Positions 18,595 to 32,438 are shown, numbered from the stretch's first letter. The stretch is 64,000 nucleotides of DNA from Hypomesus transpacificus (GCF_021917145.1 NC_061082.1:15487295-15551294); one strand, 5' to 3'. Made by a program: numbers and translations. The notes: generated by a model from the sequence alone, not told the origin.

Positions 18595-18800
18595 TTACTT
18601 TTTAAGTGCAATAATGACATCTAAAAAGCTCCCGGTGTGAGTCACTCGCACAGCACCAAAGCCATTTGCGCTCAACAGATCTGAGTAATGTTGTTGGGTC
18701 CTCTCTCTCCCCTCCGTCTGCACCAGCATGTTGAGGGACTGGAGGCAGGAATAGGGAGTCTGTCCGTCCAACATGGTCTCAGCAACAAGCACTGCACTTC
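18595..18800 (-). CDS. asmtl: asmtl terminal exon, version B (distal)
   Basis: A 206-base exon with a good acceptor (TTTCATATCACAG) entered in phase 1. It encodes the end of the methyltransferase fold, including SLNMLVQTEG, a motif typical of ASMT and ASMTL proteins, and ends IIALKK-stop. It is the second of two terminal exons with the same length and phase; the other is at 19385-19590. No canonical AATAAA follows it before the slc25a6 start region. Confidence 0.8.
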
Positions 18801-21800
18801 CTGTGATATGAAACAAAAAGGCCTTCTTTAAAATATCACAAGGAGGATATGTTGCACTGTTTAAAGTCAGAACAAATTGTAATTTCCTTTGCGCTACTTT
18901 CTCAAAGAAGGTAAGAACAATAAGAATGGACACACAACCCTCTTAACATAAGAGAGAAAAAGCACAGGCCAGATAACACATTTGAAATAGAAATGTTTAT
19001 TTCTGTATTTGAAGAGAAGCAGAATTCTTCATTACCACTAATAGTTCACTGTATTGTAGTGTAATTGTATTGTCAAATAGCAAGGGATGTAGTATCCAAG
19101 TGGTTCCATCGCTTAATTGTGACTGGCATGACTGTCTATTGCATATCTTACATCATGTTTATGACACAATCATTCGGACTCTGAAAAAAAAGTTAATTTA
19201 CAAGAGCCAAACAGTAGAAGCTTAAACATTTCTGTAGAGATAATTGTCTTCCTGAAGTGTCAGTTTCATAGCCCATCTCTTTACGGACCCACCTTATTGT
19301 ATAGTACATTGGGTATTAAAACAGGTAAAATGTTTTGTTTGGGAGGCAGTGGTGGAGGCAGTGGTGGTGGGGGGGTGACGGCGGTCAGTCTTTGAGGCAG
19401 AGCATGGCATCCAGGAGGCTGTGTGTGAACTGGATGTGCATGGTGGTGAAGCCGTGCGTTTTCAGGAGGAGGGTGTACTCAGTGGCGCTGCGCTGGCGTC
19501 CCTCACTCATGCTGAGGGCCTGAAGGAGCCCCCGGCTGGGCCCGCGGCGATCCTCACTCAGGAAGATTTCACTCAGGAGCACTCCACTGCCTGGGTCATC
19601 CATGGTGGGGGTGGGGGTGTACAGTACGCACAGATAAATGATAGGATACAGCGCTAACCAGCTCATTCAATTCTGCTTCAGCAGACTGGTCATGGTTAGA
19701 CAGGAATGTAGTATTGCTAGGAGCAGAAAAACGCTGGTGATTCGGGTCGTCCAACATGAAGTGATGTTGTCCTACTGTTTCCTTCTCAACATGTCCGTTT
19801 CAGATTTAACGCTGCCATTTTAACAATGATTATCTTCTTCCCACACAATTACCAATCCTTTATAAATTAGGTTCGATTGGAATATAGGAAGTATATTTAT
19901 TTAATTCAGAGTAGCAACTCATTTCAATCTCACCTGGGGCACAGGCATCTGAGATTTTACTCAGAAGGGCATGTACTTTTTCATCTGTCCAGTCATGGAG
20001 GATTCTCCCAAGGATGTAAAGGTCTGCTTTAGGGAGAGCGTCCTTGAAGAAATCTCCTGTCAGACGCGGCAAAAAAAATACTGCATTTTAAAAGACTGAA
20101 TTCATTCATGAAACAATTCAAAGTCAAGTTGTAATTTTCACACACGGCAACAGCTTCCGAATAAGGAGGTGGTCAACCATCATTGGTCCTCCAACTGACC
20201 AGTGACAAATGAGACCCTGCTGTCTATGTCCACGGGCCGGAAGTGGCCACTCATCTCTATGACTGCAGGGAGGTCAAACACAGTCACAGTCATACCAGGG
20301 TTGGCCTTGGTAAACTCATAGGCCATGGCACCAGTGCACCCTAGGAAAACAAAACATACCAGCAAAGATTTTTGAATGGTTTACAGGTTACCATACAATG
20401 TCCGCGTTAGAAGTTCAGTCTCAGGCACTGTAATTACCTCCCAAGTCACAGGCCGTTTTAAAACCGGACAGGTCGAAGGCTGTCGCCACGACACCCCCAG
20501 TAACCTTGGCGATACTGTGCATGGCATTCATGAAGCGCAGCTTGACTTCGTGCCTGCTGTAGTATGCATCCTTTAAAGACACGACACAATGGAGGAAACC
20601 CTGACACACAGAGGTGGTAAGACAAATAATAACGCAAATCGAAACATCTATGGCTTTCACTCGGGGCGCCGATTAGAAATTGTGATCATCCAGGACACAC
20701 CTGAAACAGGTTGTCGGACTTCTTTCCGAAGGCCCTCTCATGCTGGTTGGTCCCGTCCCTCACGGCACCCTCCAGGTGTGTGAAGAGGGGCCAGACCAGC
20801 TCGTTACAGTGCTGGATGTAGCCCTGCAGTGAGTGAGGGGCGTGGGACAGCAGGAATCGTCTGGCCATGTCCGTGTTCTCATATACAGGCTTCTGGTACA
20901 CTGCCGGACAGAGGGGGATACAAGAGGGTTTGAAACTCGCCACCTCTGCCAGCACACCCTGGGGTTTTTTACACCCTGGAAGACCTGTAAAAGCTTGGTT
21001 CGAAAACAGTATCGTCGACACAAGAGATTTGTTGTAGAAGCCTCCTGAATTTGATCATGACTTCTGAAAACCCCAGATGAGGAGAACTTTTATCGTCTCA
21101 AACCAACAAACGGCATAGCAGACGTACAGTAGTGGCGACATCCATAGGTTCCATTTCCTGTATATACAAGTGGGCTGATTTGTGTGCGTGCCAGACTTAC
21201 ATCTCTCGTGGCTGTCCAGCAGTCCCAGGGAGACGCAGGCCTCCAGCAGTCGTTCGGTCCCCTTCACCGAGGCCTGGATCTCCTGGGCCACCTCCACTGC
21301 CCCCTGCCCTGGCCGGGCCTCTAGCACGTCAAACACACGCAACTTGGAGGCGGTGAACAGGGCCTGGGACACAGCACAGAGGGAGGGAGCTCAGAGAGTG
21401 AGGAAGCATACCACGGACAATCCCGTGTTCCTTATTGTAGTATTTGAAATGAGTCATTTTGGCAATATAATGTTTTTTCATACAGTTAAAGGACACGAAG
21501 TGTCCTTAAAGCAACCACACCCGAACCCTATAATTACTTATATGGAGTGGCATAATGCATATCACACCTTAGAAGCTTTAAAGCCATCCATTAGCTCAAT
21601 CATCTTCTGGAGATGGGGGTCCTCCAGGCTAGACTCTCCCTCCCCCTGCTCGACTTGGTTCAGGCTGTTCACAGGCCCCCTGCTGGCCACCACAGGATCT
21701 GCACCATCACCGCCATGGAGATTGACCTCTCTATTCTCTGAACACTTGGAAAGGCTGTTGATCTGAGTCCAGGACACATCGCCCAGAGAGTTCACCCCAT

Positions 21801-24800
21801 CTTCTTTCTTTACCTTGAGGAACACAGAGAAAAACATTTGTGAGGTAGTCCCTGTCAAGAATCATCTAAAATAGATATGCTCAACTAAAAGCAACAGCAT
21901 AATTGTGTTTGTTTACAAAACTAAAATACTAAAGTAGATATATGAATAATTTGTTTGTTTTTTTACCTTGTGAGCTGGACTGGATGTGGGACTGTTGTGG
22001 GCTAAACCGGATGGGGGACTGTGGTTGACTAGATTGGCTGGGGGACTGTGTGATTGGCTATCCTGAGGGCCGTGGTGAGCCTGATTGGCTGGGGGGCTGG
22101 AGAGGGAAGGGCTTTCTGGTGGGCTAGGGTTAGCTGTAGAGCTTGTGAACGCCGGGCTGGCTGGTGGACTGTGGTTGGTGACGTTGGCAGGTGGAGGGTT
22201 GGCAAGGGTTGGCGTGGTCTGAGTGCTGCTGTGGGTGGTGGGGGGGCCGTTGAGGTCCAGGCTGGAGGGGGGCCGGTTGTAGAGGAGGTCCAGCTGCTTA
22301 CAGAAGTGGTTGAGAGGGAAGCCGACCACATTGAGGAAGTCTCCGTGGACGTACTCCACCAGCATCCCACCCAGCGCCTGGATACCATAACCTCCAGCTT
22401 TGTCCCTGACACACACAATTAATAACAATAACAGAAGAACAATATGTTGCACCCAGTTTGAATACTGTATTTTTTTCTTCAATGTTTCAAGATCACGTTG
22501 TGAAAGCAGTCTGACGTGTTTCTTCTGACTCGGCTCAGTCACAGAAAGGATTGCCATGTTTGTGAATCAAAACTTGGCCACCGCACGTTATCCACATAAC
22601 TAAAATTCTGCACAGTGGACTTTACCCCAGACGTAGCGCTGTTGCTAAGCTGTGTTGTAGGTTATTACAATAAAACATGTGTAAATATATTTTAATAGCA
22701 AGGTAGAAGGCTGTCTGAACGAGAATTGCACTATACAAACAACGAAAGATCAAAGTACAAATGGTAATGGGTTCAGAAAGTTTAACTTCATTGAATTGAC
22801 CTGAATTGCTCTTGTGAAAAGGGAGTTTGCTAAACAAAAAAAAGGAAAAATCTATAAAAAGTTAGCCAATGGCACACAGCTCTAGCATGGTGGAAGTCAA
22901 AGGAAGTGTTGAAACTCACATGGGCTCTCCACTGTTGATGTACTCCCACAGCATATCCTCAGACAGATCTGCAAACTTCACCTTTGTCTCTTCGTAGAAG
23001 TCTATGAGCTGGTAGTCAACCTCTTCATCTGACGAGAGAGAAAAAGACTGAACCGATCCAAACCACTCATAGCATTACAAAAAGAAACAACATTTGCCAG
23101 CCATGATTACCTAAAAGAGTATAACATGTACGTACCTTCTTTATCCTGGCAGAGGACAATTGCTACTCCAGTGAACACACTGTGCTCTTTCCCACTGAGC
23201 CTGGAAATAACGCCAACATAGAGACACATGACCGGATGGATATCTTTATAATTATTATTATTATTATTGTGGGCCTTACATGTCACACACACACACATAT
23301 ACCTTGAGAGCATCCTGTAAGCATCTTGCTTGTCCACTGGTTTCTCAAGAATCAGCCCATCCACTGTCTGAATAAAAAAGGGCATCACACACCAGCGAGT
23401 CAATATAAACCCCAGTCAAATACAGTAAAAACAGAACCAGTATCCACTCACCACTATGGTGTCTGCTCCGATCACAATATCAGGTGTCTTCAAGTGTTTC
23501 TAACGTAGACAGAGAAACACAGTGGAGGCCCTTCAGTGTCAGCTTGAGATGATGAGGAATCAGTAACTCGGAAGCTTTACTCACAAGGGGCATCCTCTTG
23601 GCAACCTCCAGGGCCTTCTGCTTAGCTGTCTCGACAGCATACTCATGTGGAGCGCTGAACAGCCTCTTGTCCAGAGTCTCCTTGAACCAGGATGGTACAA
23701 CCTCAAACCGCAAACCCTGGGGAAGGAAATCCTTACGTCATCATTGTTGTCCTAATCAGACACTTCTTGATTTTATACATGACATCAGGCCACTTTACTT
23801 AGGGTTGCCTAAGTATAATTTTTTGCACATTAAATTAAAATGAATGCTCCACAATCGACATTCATTTATCCAGGATTTCTGTACTTTTTTGTAGCTGTGT
23901 AGATTTTTGGTTGGGGACCTCAAATTTTATTTTTACCGAAGTTCTGAAATTACAGTTTGATTTATATATATATATATATACACACACGTTCACTGGCATG
24001 AGTGTTCATTGCTGCTGTAATGGTGCAATTTTTCGTCTGGAAATCAATAGTTCTACATTCTACCTATTAACAAAATCAATTGAAGGATCATGAGTCATAA
24101 CTGGATTGTATTTGTGAAAGATTGTCTGTGTGGACCTCCCTGTGTTGTACCTTTACAGTTCCTGTGTTGCTATTATCACAAAGTAGGCTGAAATGACGGA
24201 CTGTCATCAATGTGCATGTGGAGAACAAATTCTGTGTTGGAGAGAAGAAGCCAGAAGCCCTCACCACGTTGGTGAGAATCTCCAGTCTCCTGGGAGACGC
24301 ACTGGCCAGGACCACCAACTTCCCACTCAGCTTGGAGATCACTGGATTCAAAACCATGGTGACCTACAACACGCCCACTGTCCAGCCTGAGGTCGAACAC
24401 ACAGCTAAACATTAAACATGACAGGTCGGAGTCAGACAATCCGGTGATCAGATGACAATGGCTGTTTGAATATGCATACCCTTTCAGAGAGAGACAGAGA
24501 CACATTTCACCATATGCAGGAAGGAGTGCATGTGATAGAATGCATGCAGGGAGACAAAGGAACACAGTATGAAGTGTGGGTGGGTGCTCTCCCACTCACT
24601 GTAATGACATGTGGTAGCTGGTGCCTCTAGGCACGCATAACGCTTAGTTCCCATGAACTGTAATTTTGTTATCATCACGTTGTGTTGACATGTGTTTATG
24701 CCGACTTTGCATGCCAATTCAAGACAACATGGGTTTTCATGACTTCGAAATGCCACATCTCGATTACATGCACCTAAGTTGTGGTAGGAGAAATAGCTAC

Positions 24801-25212
24801 TGTGCAGTCTTAGTGAGTGTCGAGCTTTTATACACAAGGGCTCTCAAGTCTTAAGCATTATCCGTGAGACTCGTGCATTTCTGCCATTTCTCTCGCTGAG
24901 AAATGAGGGATAACTTGTCCCGCTATTTACAATTAAAGGACGAGACGCAGGCATACTGAGATGATAGTTGTCTTGAGTTATACAGAGTAAGACAATCAGA
25001 AACATCACCAGCACGACCCAAACGTTGACAGGTGTAGAATCTCACGCCATACTTTTTATAAAAGTTGAGAGCCCTGTGTTACCGAAAGCTAACATATAAA
25101 CATACAAAGCACATAACCTTTGGCAACACTGTTCTGATCCAACCTATTCGTCAGTCTGTGAGAAAAAAGACAATATAAAGTAGACGTTTACCTGCTGAAG
25201 ACACTGCACCAT
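18595..25212 (-). CDS. asmtl: Maf/ASMT fusion protein, ASMTL
   Basis: Coding exons: 24265-24357, 23585-23716, 23452-23499, 23303-23367, 23136-23200, 22920-23028, 21967-22405, 21568-21813, 21201-21363, 20701-20900, 20438-20570, 20200-20340, 19934-20056, then either 19385-19590 or 18595-18800. A first exon ends at 25192. The product is 720 aa with either ending. Residues 1-220 are a Maf-like nucleotide pyrophosphatase domain (ASASPRR, GADTIV, LSGKEHSVFTGVA). Residues 223-317 are a Pro/Ser-rich linker. From about 390 there is an ASMT-like methyltransferase with a glycine-rich SAM site (CDLGGCTGA), FDLPAVIE and ILHDW (His632, Asp633). The start is taken at MVLNPVIS, as in human ASMTL. An in-frame ATG in the first exon (25210-25212) would add nine residues. 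The substrate of the methyltransferase half is unknown. Confidence 0.92.
18996..19001 (-). promoter_or_regulatory. poly(A) signal between the two asmtl terminal exons
   Basis: AATAAA on the minus strand, about 385 bases past the stop of terminal exon A and 195 bases before terminal exon B. Its position fits a choice between ending the message after exon A and reading on to exon B. Confidence 0.5.
19385..19590 (-). CDS. asmtl: asmtl terminal exon, version A (proximal)
   Basis: A 206-base exon entered in phase 1 from a GATGACCCAG acceptor. It encodes a second version of the methyltransferase C terminus: SGVLLSEIFLSEDRRGP, then LLQALSMSEGRQRSA, ending LLDAMLCLKD-stop. It aligns along its whole length with exon B but lacks the MLVQTE motif. 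The acceptor tract is C/A-rich rather than T-rich. Confidence 0.8.
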
Positions 25213-25480
25213 GCAGACCTCACTGATGAACTTTACTCAGTTTCTTCTACGAACACACCGTGATTGAGCATGCGCAATGACGCCACTATACAGGAAAAGA
25301 ACCACCAATGGCGAACGTCTGGATTTTAATGTTTTATTAAATTATAAAACGTGACGTTAGAATGGACGAAATGGTTACAGAGGAATAAAGATTGGATTGT
25401 GATATTTATCCTATTTCTGTTGATGGGACCTTCTTCAAAATGTATGTCTTGATAATTGTGTTCTTAAAGGGACAGTTTAC
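25213..25480. promoter_or_regulatory. asmtl upstream region
   Basis: The sequence directly upstream of the first asmtl exon. I see no clear TATA box. It ends where the repeat block begins. Promoter function is inferred only from position. Confidence 0.35.
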
Positions 25481-25703
25481 TAGCCTGGCTCTGCCCTCCT
25501 ACGTACTTCCGCTCAATTTGGATTTTGCTTCTGTACTAGGTCTGGCCAGAGCCATAGAAAAAGAGAGTTGCGACACTTCCATAGACTCCCATTGTTATCG
25601 AGGAATGCGGAAGTTAAGCGTGTCTCATGCAACCTATAGTTCCAAACATTGTATTTTCCACCGTTGAACCCCATTCATTTTCAGTGTCTACGAAGTAAGT
25701 TAG

Positions 25704-26060
25704 ATGGTAAATTGATGAAAATCATGCATTTTTTCATATTTCAACCACCACATATCAATTGTTATGAGTAGTATTTCATATGGCCAACTTAAGATAAACA
25801 TTTTCGTAAGATTATAGCTTGTTAGATTCTAAATGCAGTTAGAGCTGTTAGAGACATATATGGTTTATGGGGTCCGAAGCACGTGAGCTGGTAAATTGAT
25901 GAAAATCATGCATTTTTTCATATTTCAACCACCACATATCAATTGTTATTAGTAGTATTTCATATAGCCAGCTGTAGAGAAAATGTATTGTAAGATTATG
26001 GCTTGTTAGATTATAGCTTGTTAGATTCTAAATGCAGTTTGCGCTAGACTATAGTAGAGC
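25704..26060. repeat. 185-bp direct duplication
   Basis: Two tandem copies of a segment starting GGTAAATTGATGAAAATCAT occur at 25705 and 25890. They are nearly identical for about 85 bases and then diverge. Confidence 0.8.
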
Positions 26061-26474
26061 TATGCAACACTTTCACGTGTAGCTAGCTAAAGAGCATGTG
26101 TATCAACCAAAAGTTCGTTGGTTTATAGTCTGTCAAATTAGTTCTAATTATTGGTGTTCTTTGGCATACACAGTTTACAGAATCTGCTATTATTAGCCTA
26201 TAGTACATCTGATTATAGCTAGCAACAATGAATTGCAGATTAAAGCCTTGGGTCCCCTATCGTCCAGCAACGCTCGGCAGGAATTTCAGGTCCACTCAAT
26301 AGCCACCGAGGTGAAGTTAGTTTCATATTCGACATTCGACATTCGTCTCACATTCGGAAGACGCTACTTTGCAGCGCCGAGTTAGGGACCGGGTGAAAAT
26401 TACCCATACAATTTTGAAAAATGATGACATTTATAATATTTGTATGACTATAAAACCTCAAACAAACAGCAGAG

Positions 26475-29400
26475 CATTCCAACAATGTCTGGCCTACTTC
26501 CAAACCCTTTACTTTTTTAATAAAACATTTAAAAAAATGATAGAAAATCGCTAATCTCTGAAAATAGCATGAAATCATTGATAATCTCAATAACTTTTTC
26601 AAACTTGGGTCAAAAAATCTCGAATATACACCAGATTATTCTAATAGTGTCTAGCCTACTTCCACACCCTTTACTTTTTCAATAAAACATTTAAAAAAAT
26701 GATAGAAAATCGCTAATCTCTGAAAATAGCATGAAATCATTGATAATCTCAATATCTTTTCCAAACTTGGGTCAAAAAATCTCAAATACACACCAGATTA
26801 TTCTAATAGTGTCTGGCCTACTTCCACACCCTTTACTTTTTCAATACAACATTTTAAAAAATGATAGAAAATCGCTAATCTCTGAAAATAGCATGAAATC
26901 ATTGATAATCTCAATATCTTTTCCAAACTTGGGTCAAAAAATCTCAAATACACACCAGATTATTCTAATAGTGTCTGGCCTACTTCCACACCCTTTACTT
27001 TTTCAATAAAACATTTTAAAAAATGATAAAAAATCGCTAATCTCTGAAAATAGCATGAAATCCTTGCTAATCTCAATATCTTTTCCAAACTTGGGTCAAT
27101 AAATCTCAAATACACACCAGATTATTCTAATAGTGTCTGGCCTACTTCCACACCCTTTACTTTTTCAATAAAACATTTAAAAAAATGATAGAAAATCGCT
27201 AATCTCTGAAAATAGCATGAAATCATTGATAATCTCAATAACTTTTTCAAACTTGGGTCAAAAAATCTCGAATATACACCAGATTATTCTAATAGTGTCT
27301 GGCCTACTTCCACACCCTTTACTTTTTCAATAAAACATTTAAAAAAATTATAGAAAATCGCTAATCTCTGAAAATAGCATGAAATCATTGATAATCTCAA
27401 TATCTTTTCCAAACTTGGGTCAAAAAATCTCAAATACACACCAGATTATTCTAATAGTGTCTGGCCTACTTCCACACCCTTTACTTTTTCAATAAAACAT
27501 TTTAAAAAATGATAGAAAATCGCTAATCTCTGAAAATAGCATGAAATCATTGATAATCTCAATAACTTTTTCAAACTTGGGTCAAAAAATCTCGAATATA
27601 CACCAGATTATTCTAATAGTGTCTGGCCTACTTCCACACCCTTTACTTTTTCAATAAAACATTTAAAAAAATGATAGAAAATCGCTAATCTCTGAAAATA
27701 GCATGAAATCATTGATAATCTCAATAACTTTTTCAAACTTGGGTCAAAAAATCTCGAATATACACCAGATTATTCTAATAGTGTCTGGCCTACTTCCACA
27801 CCCTTTACTTTTTCAATAAAACATTTAAAAAAATGATAGAAAATCGCTAATCTCTGAAAATAGCATGAAATCATTGATAATCTCAATATCTTTTCCAAAC
27901 TTGGGTCAAAAAATCTCAAATACACACCAGATTATTCTAATAGTGTCTGGGCTACTTCCACACCCTTTACTTTTTCAATAAAACATTTTAAAAAATGATA
28001 GAAAATCGCTAATCTCTGAAAATAGCATGAAATCATTGATAATCTCAATAACTTTTTCAAACTTGGGTCAAAAAATCTCGAATATACACCAGATTATTCT
28101 AATAGTGTCTGGCCTACTTCCACACCCTTTACTTTTTCAATAAAACATTTAAAAAAATGATAGAAAATCGCTAATCTCTGAAAATAGCATGAAATCATTG
28201 ATAATCTCAATATCTTTTCCAAACTTGGGTCAAAAAATCTCAAATACACACCAGATTATTCTAATAGTGTCTGGCCTACTTCCACACCCTTTACTTTTTC
28301 AATAAAACATTTTAAAAAATGATAAAAAATCGCTAATCTCTGAAAATAGCATGAAATCCTTGCTAATCTCAATATCTTTTCCAAATTTGGGTCAAAAAAT
28401 CTCAAATACACACCATATTATTCTAATAGTGTCTGGCCTACTTCCACACCCTTTACTTTTTCAATAAAACATTTAAAAGAATGATAGAAAATCGCTAATC
28501 TCTGAAAATAGCATGAAATCCTTGCTAATCTCAATATCTTTTCCAAACTTGGGTCAAAAAATCTCAAATACACACCAGATTATTCTAATAGTGTCTGGCC
28601 TACTTCCACACCCTTTACTTTTTCAATAAAACATTAAAAAAAATGATAGAAAATTGCTAATCTCTTAAAATAGCATGAAATCATTGATAATCTCAATAAC
28701 TTTTTCAAACTTGGGTCAAAAAATTTCGAATATACACCAGATTATTCTAATAGTGTCTGGCCTACTTCTACACCCTTTACTTTTTCAATACAACATTTTA
28801 AAAAATGATAGAAAATCGCTAATCTCTGAAAATAGCATGAAATCATTGATAATCTCAATATCTTTTCCAAACTTGGGTCAAAAAATCTCAAATACACACC
28901 AGATTATTCTAATAGTGTCTGGCCTACTTCCACACCCTTTACTTTTTCAATAAAACATTTTAAAAAATGATAAAAAATCGCTAATCTCTGAAAATAGCAT
29001 GAAATCCTTGCTAATCTCAATATCTTTTCCAAACTTGGGTCAATAAATCTCAAATACACACCAGATTATTCTAATAGTGTCTGGCCTACTTCCACACCCT
29101 TTACTTTTTCAATAAAACATTTAAAAAAATGATAGAAAATCGCTAATCTCTGAAAATAGCATGAAATCATTGATAATCTCAATAACTTTTTCAAACTTGG
29201 GTCAAAAAATCTCGAATATACACCAGATTATTCTAATAGTGTCTGGCCTACTTCCACACCCTTTACTTTTTCAATAAAACATTTAAAAAAATGATAGAAA
29301 ATCGCTAATCTCTGAAAATAGCATGAAATCATTGATAATCTCAATATCTTTTCCAAACTTGGGTCAAAAAATCTCAAATACACACCAGATTATTCTAATA

Positions 29401-32190
29401 GTGTCTGGCCTACTTCCACACCCTTTACTTTTTCAATAAAACATTTTAAAAAATGATAGAAAATCGCTAATCTCTGAAAATAGCATGAAATCATTGATAA
29501 TCTCAATAACTTTTTCAAACTTGGGTCAAAAAATCTCGAATATACACCAGATTATTCTAATAGTGTCTGGCCTACTTCCACACCCTTTACTTTTTCAATA
29601 AAACATTTAAAAAAATGATAGAAAATCGCTAATCTCTGAAAATAGCATGAAATCATTGATAATCTCAATATCTTTTCCAAACTTGGGTCAAAAAATCTCA
29701 AATACACACCAGATTATTCTAATAGTGTCTGGCCTACTTCCACACCCTTTACTTTTTCAATAAAACATTTTAAAAAATGATAAAAAATCGCTAATCTCTG
29801 AAAATAGCATGAAATCCTTGCTAATCTCAATATCTTTTCCAAATTTGGGTCAAAAAATCTCAAATACACACCATATTATTCTAATAGTGTCTGGCCTACT
29901 TCCACACCCTTTACTTTTTCAATAAAACATTTAAAAGAATGATAGAAAATCGCTAATCTCTGAAAATAGCATGAAATCCTTGCTAATCTCAATATCTTTT
30001 CCAAACTTGGGTCAAAAAATCTCAAATACACACCAGATTATTCTAATAGTGTCTGGCCTACTTCCACACCCTTTACTTTTTCAATAAAACATTAAAAAAA
30101 ATGATAGAAAATCGCTAATCTCTTAAAATAGCATGAAATCATTGATAATCTCAATAACTTTTTCAAACTTGGGTCAAAAAATTTCGAATATACACCAGAT
30201 TATTCTAATAGTGTCTGGCCTACTTCTACACCCTTTACTTTTTCAATAAAACATTTAAAAAAATGATAGAAAATCGCTAATCTCTGAAAATAGCATGAAA
30301 TCCTTGCTAATCTCAATATCTTTTCCAGACTTGGGTCAAAAAATCTCGAATATACACCCGATTATTCTAATAGTGTCTGTCCTACTTCCACACCCTTTAC
30401 TTTTTTAATAAAACCTTTTAAAAAATGATAGAAAATCGCTAATCTCTGAAAATAGCATGAAATCCTTGCTAATCTCAATAACCTTTTCAAACTTGGGTCA
30501 AAAAATCTCGAATATACACCAGATTATTCTAATAGTGTCTGGCCTACTTCCACACCCTTTACTTCTTCAATAAAACCTTTTAAAAAATGATAGAAAATCG
30601 CTAATCTCTGAAAATAGCATGAAATCCTTGCTAATCTCAATAAATATTTCCAGACTTGCGTCAAAAAATCTCAAATATACACCAGATTATTCTAATAGTG
30701 TCTGGCCTACTTCCACACCCTTTACTTTTTCAATAATGTTTTTAAAAAAATGATATTGGGTCAAAAAATCTCAAATACACACCAGATTATTCTAATAGTG
30801 TCTGGCCTACTTCCACACCCTTTACTTTTTCAATAAAACATTTTAAAAAATGATAAAAAATCGCTAATCTCTGAAAATAGCATGAAATCCTTGCTAATCT
30901 CAATATCTTTTCCAAATTTGGGTCAAAAAATCTCAAATACACACCATATTATTCTAATAGTGTCTGGCCTACTTCCACACCCTTTACTTTTTCAATAAAA
31001 CATTTAAAAGAATGATAGAAAATCGCTAATCTCTGAAAATAGCATGAAATCCTTGCTAATCTCAATATCTTTTCCAAACTTGGGTCAAAAAATCTCAAAT
31101 ACACACCAGATTATTCTAATAGTGTCTGGCCTACTTCCACACCCTTTACTTTTTCAATAAAACATTAAAAAAAATGATAGAAAATCGCTAATCTCTTAAA
31201 ATAGCATGAAATCATTGATAATCTCAATAACTTTTTCAAACTTGGGTCAAAAAATTTCGAATATACACCAGATTATTCTAATAGTGTCTGGCCTACTTCT
31301 ACACCCTTTACTTTTTCAATAAAACATTTAAAAAAATGATAGAAAATCGCTAATCTCTGAAAATAGCATGAAATCCTTGCTAATCTCAATATCTTTTCCA
31401 GACTTGGGTCAAAAAATCTCGAATATACACCCGATTATTCTAATAGTGTCTGTCCTACTTCCACACCCTTTACTTTTTTAATAAAACCTTTTAAAAAATG
31501 ATAGAAAATCGCTAATCTCTGAAAATAGCATGAAATCCTTGCTAATCTCAATAACCTTTTCAAACTTGGGTCAAAAAATCTCGAATATACACCAGATTAT
31601 TCTAATAGTGTCTGGCCTACTTCCACACCCTTTACTTCTTCAATAAAACCTTTTAAAAAATGATAGAAAATCGCTAATCTCTGAAAATAGCATGAAATCC
31701 TTGCTAATCTCAATAAATATTTCCAGACTTGCGTCAAAAAATCTCAAATATACACCAGATTATTCTAATAGTGTCTGGCCTACTTCCACACCCTTTACTT
31801 TTTCAATAATGTTTTTAAAAAAATGATAGAAAATCGCTAATCTCTGAAAATAGCATGAAATCATTGATAATCTCAATAACTTTTTCAAACTTGTTTAAAA
31901 AAATCTCTAATATACACCTGTTTATTCTAATAGTGTCTGGCCTACTTCCACACCCTTTACCTTTTCAATAATGTGTTTTAAAAAATGATATAAAATCGCT
32001 AAACTCTGAAAATAGCATGAAATCCTTGCAAATCTCAATACATTTTCCAGACTTGTTGAGAAAAATCTCAAATACACACCAGATTATTCTAATAGTGTCT
32101 GGCATACTTCCACACCCTTTACTTTTTCAATAATGTGTTTTAAAAATGATAGAAAATCGCTAAACTCTGAAAATAGCATGAAATCCCTCT
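26475..32190 (+). repeat. 162-bp satellite array, about 35 copies
   Basis: The period is 162 bases, measured from GTCTGGCC at 26811, 26973 and 27135 onward. Monomers fall into variants: AACTTTTTCAAACTT versus ATCTTTTCCAAACTT, and CATTGATAATC versus CCTTGCTAATC. Multi-monomer blocks recur. For example, the AAAAGAATGATAG variant appears near 28475, 29935 and 31010, and the segment around 29700-30740 is repeated at about 30770-31810. A short truncated monomer is seen near 30735-30770. Open frames in it are periodic artefacts. Confidence 0.95.
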
Positions 32191-32204
32191 GAAATTTTAT
32201 AGAA

Positions 32205-32339
32205 GACGAGTCATCATGTCATACAGGAAGACAGGATCACAATCCACCACAACGGATCAATTGACAGTCTCAGCTGTCAAGTCTTAGGTAAAACACTTTA
32301 TATATAAGGAATATTTTGAATCCAGTCGATACTGACCTG

Positions 32340-32438
<99 letters not shown>

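Noticed and set aside
26731-28953. Repeated 92-codon frames (SLIISISFPNLGQKISNTHQ-like)
   Set aside because: They are periodic open frames of the 162-bp satellite (162 is a multiple of three).
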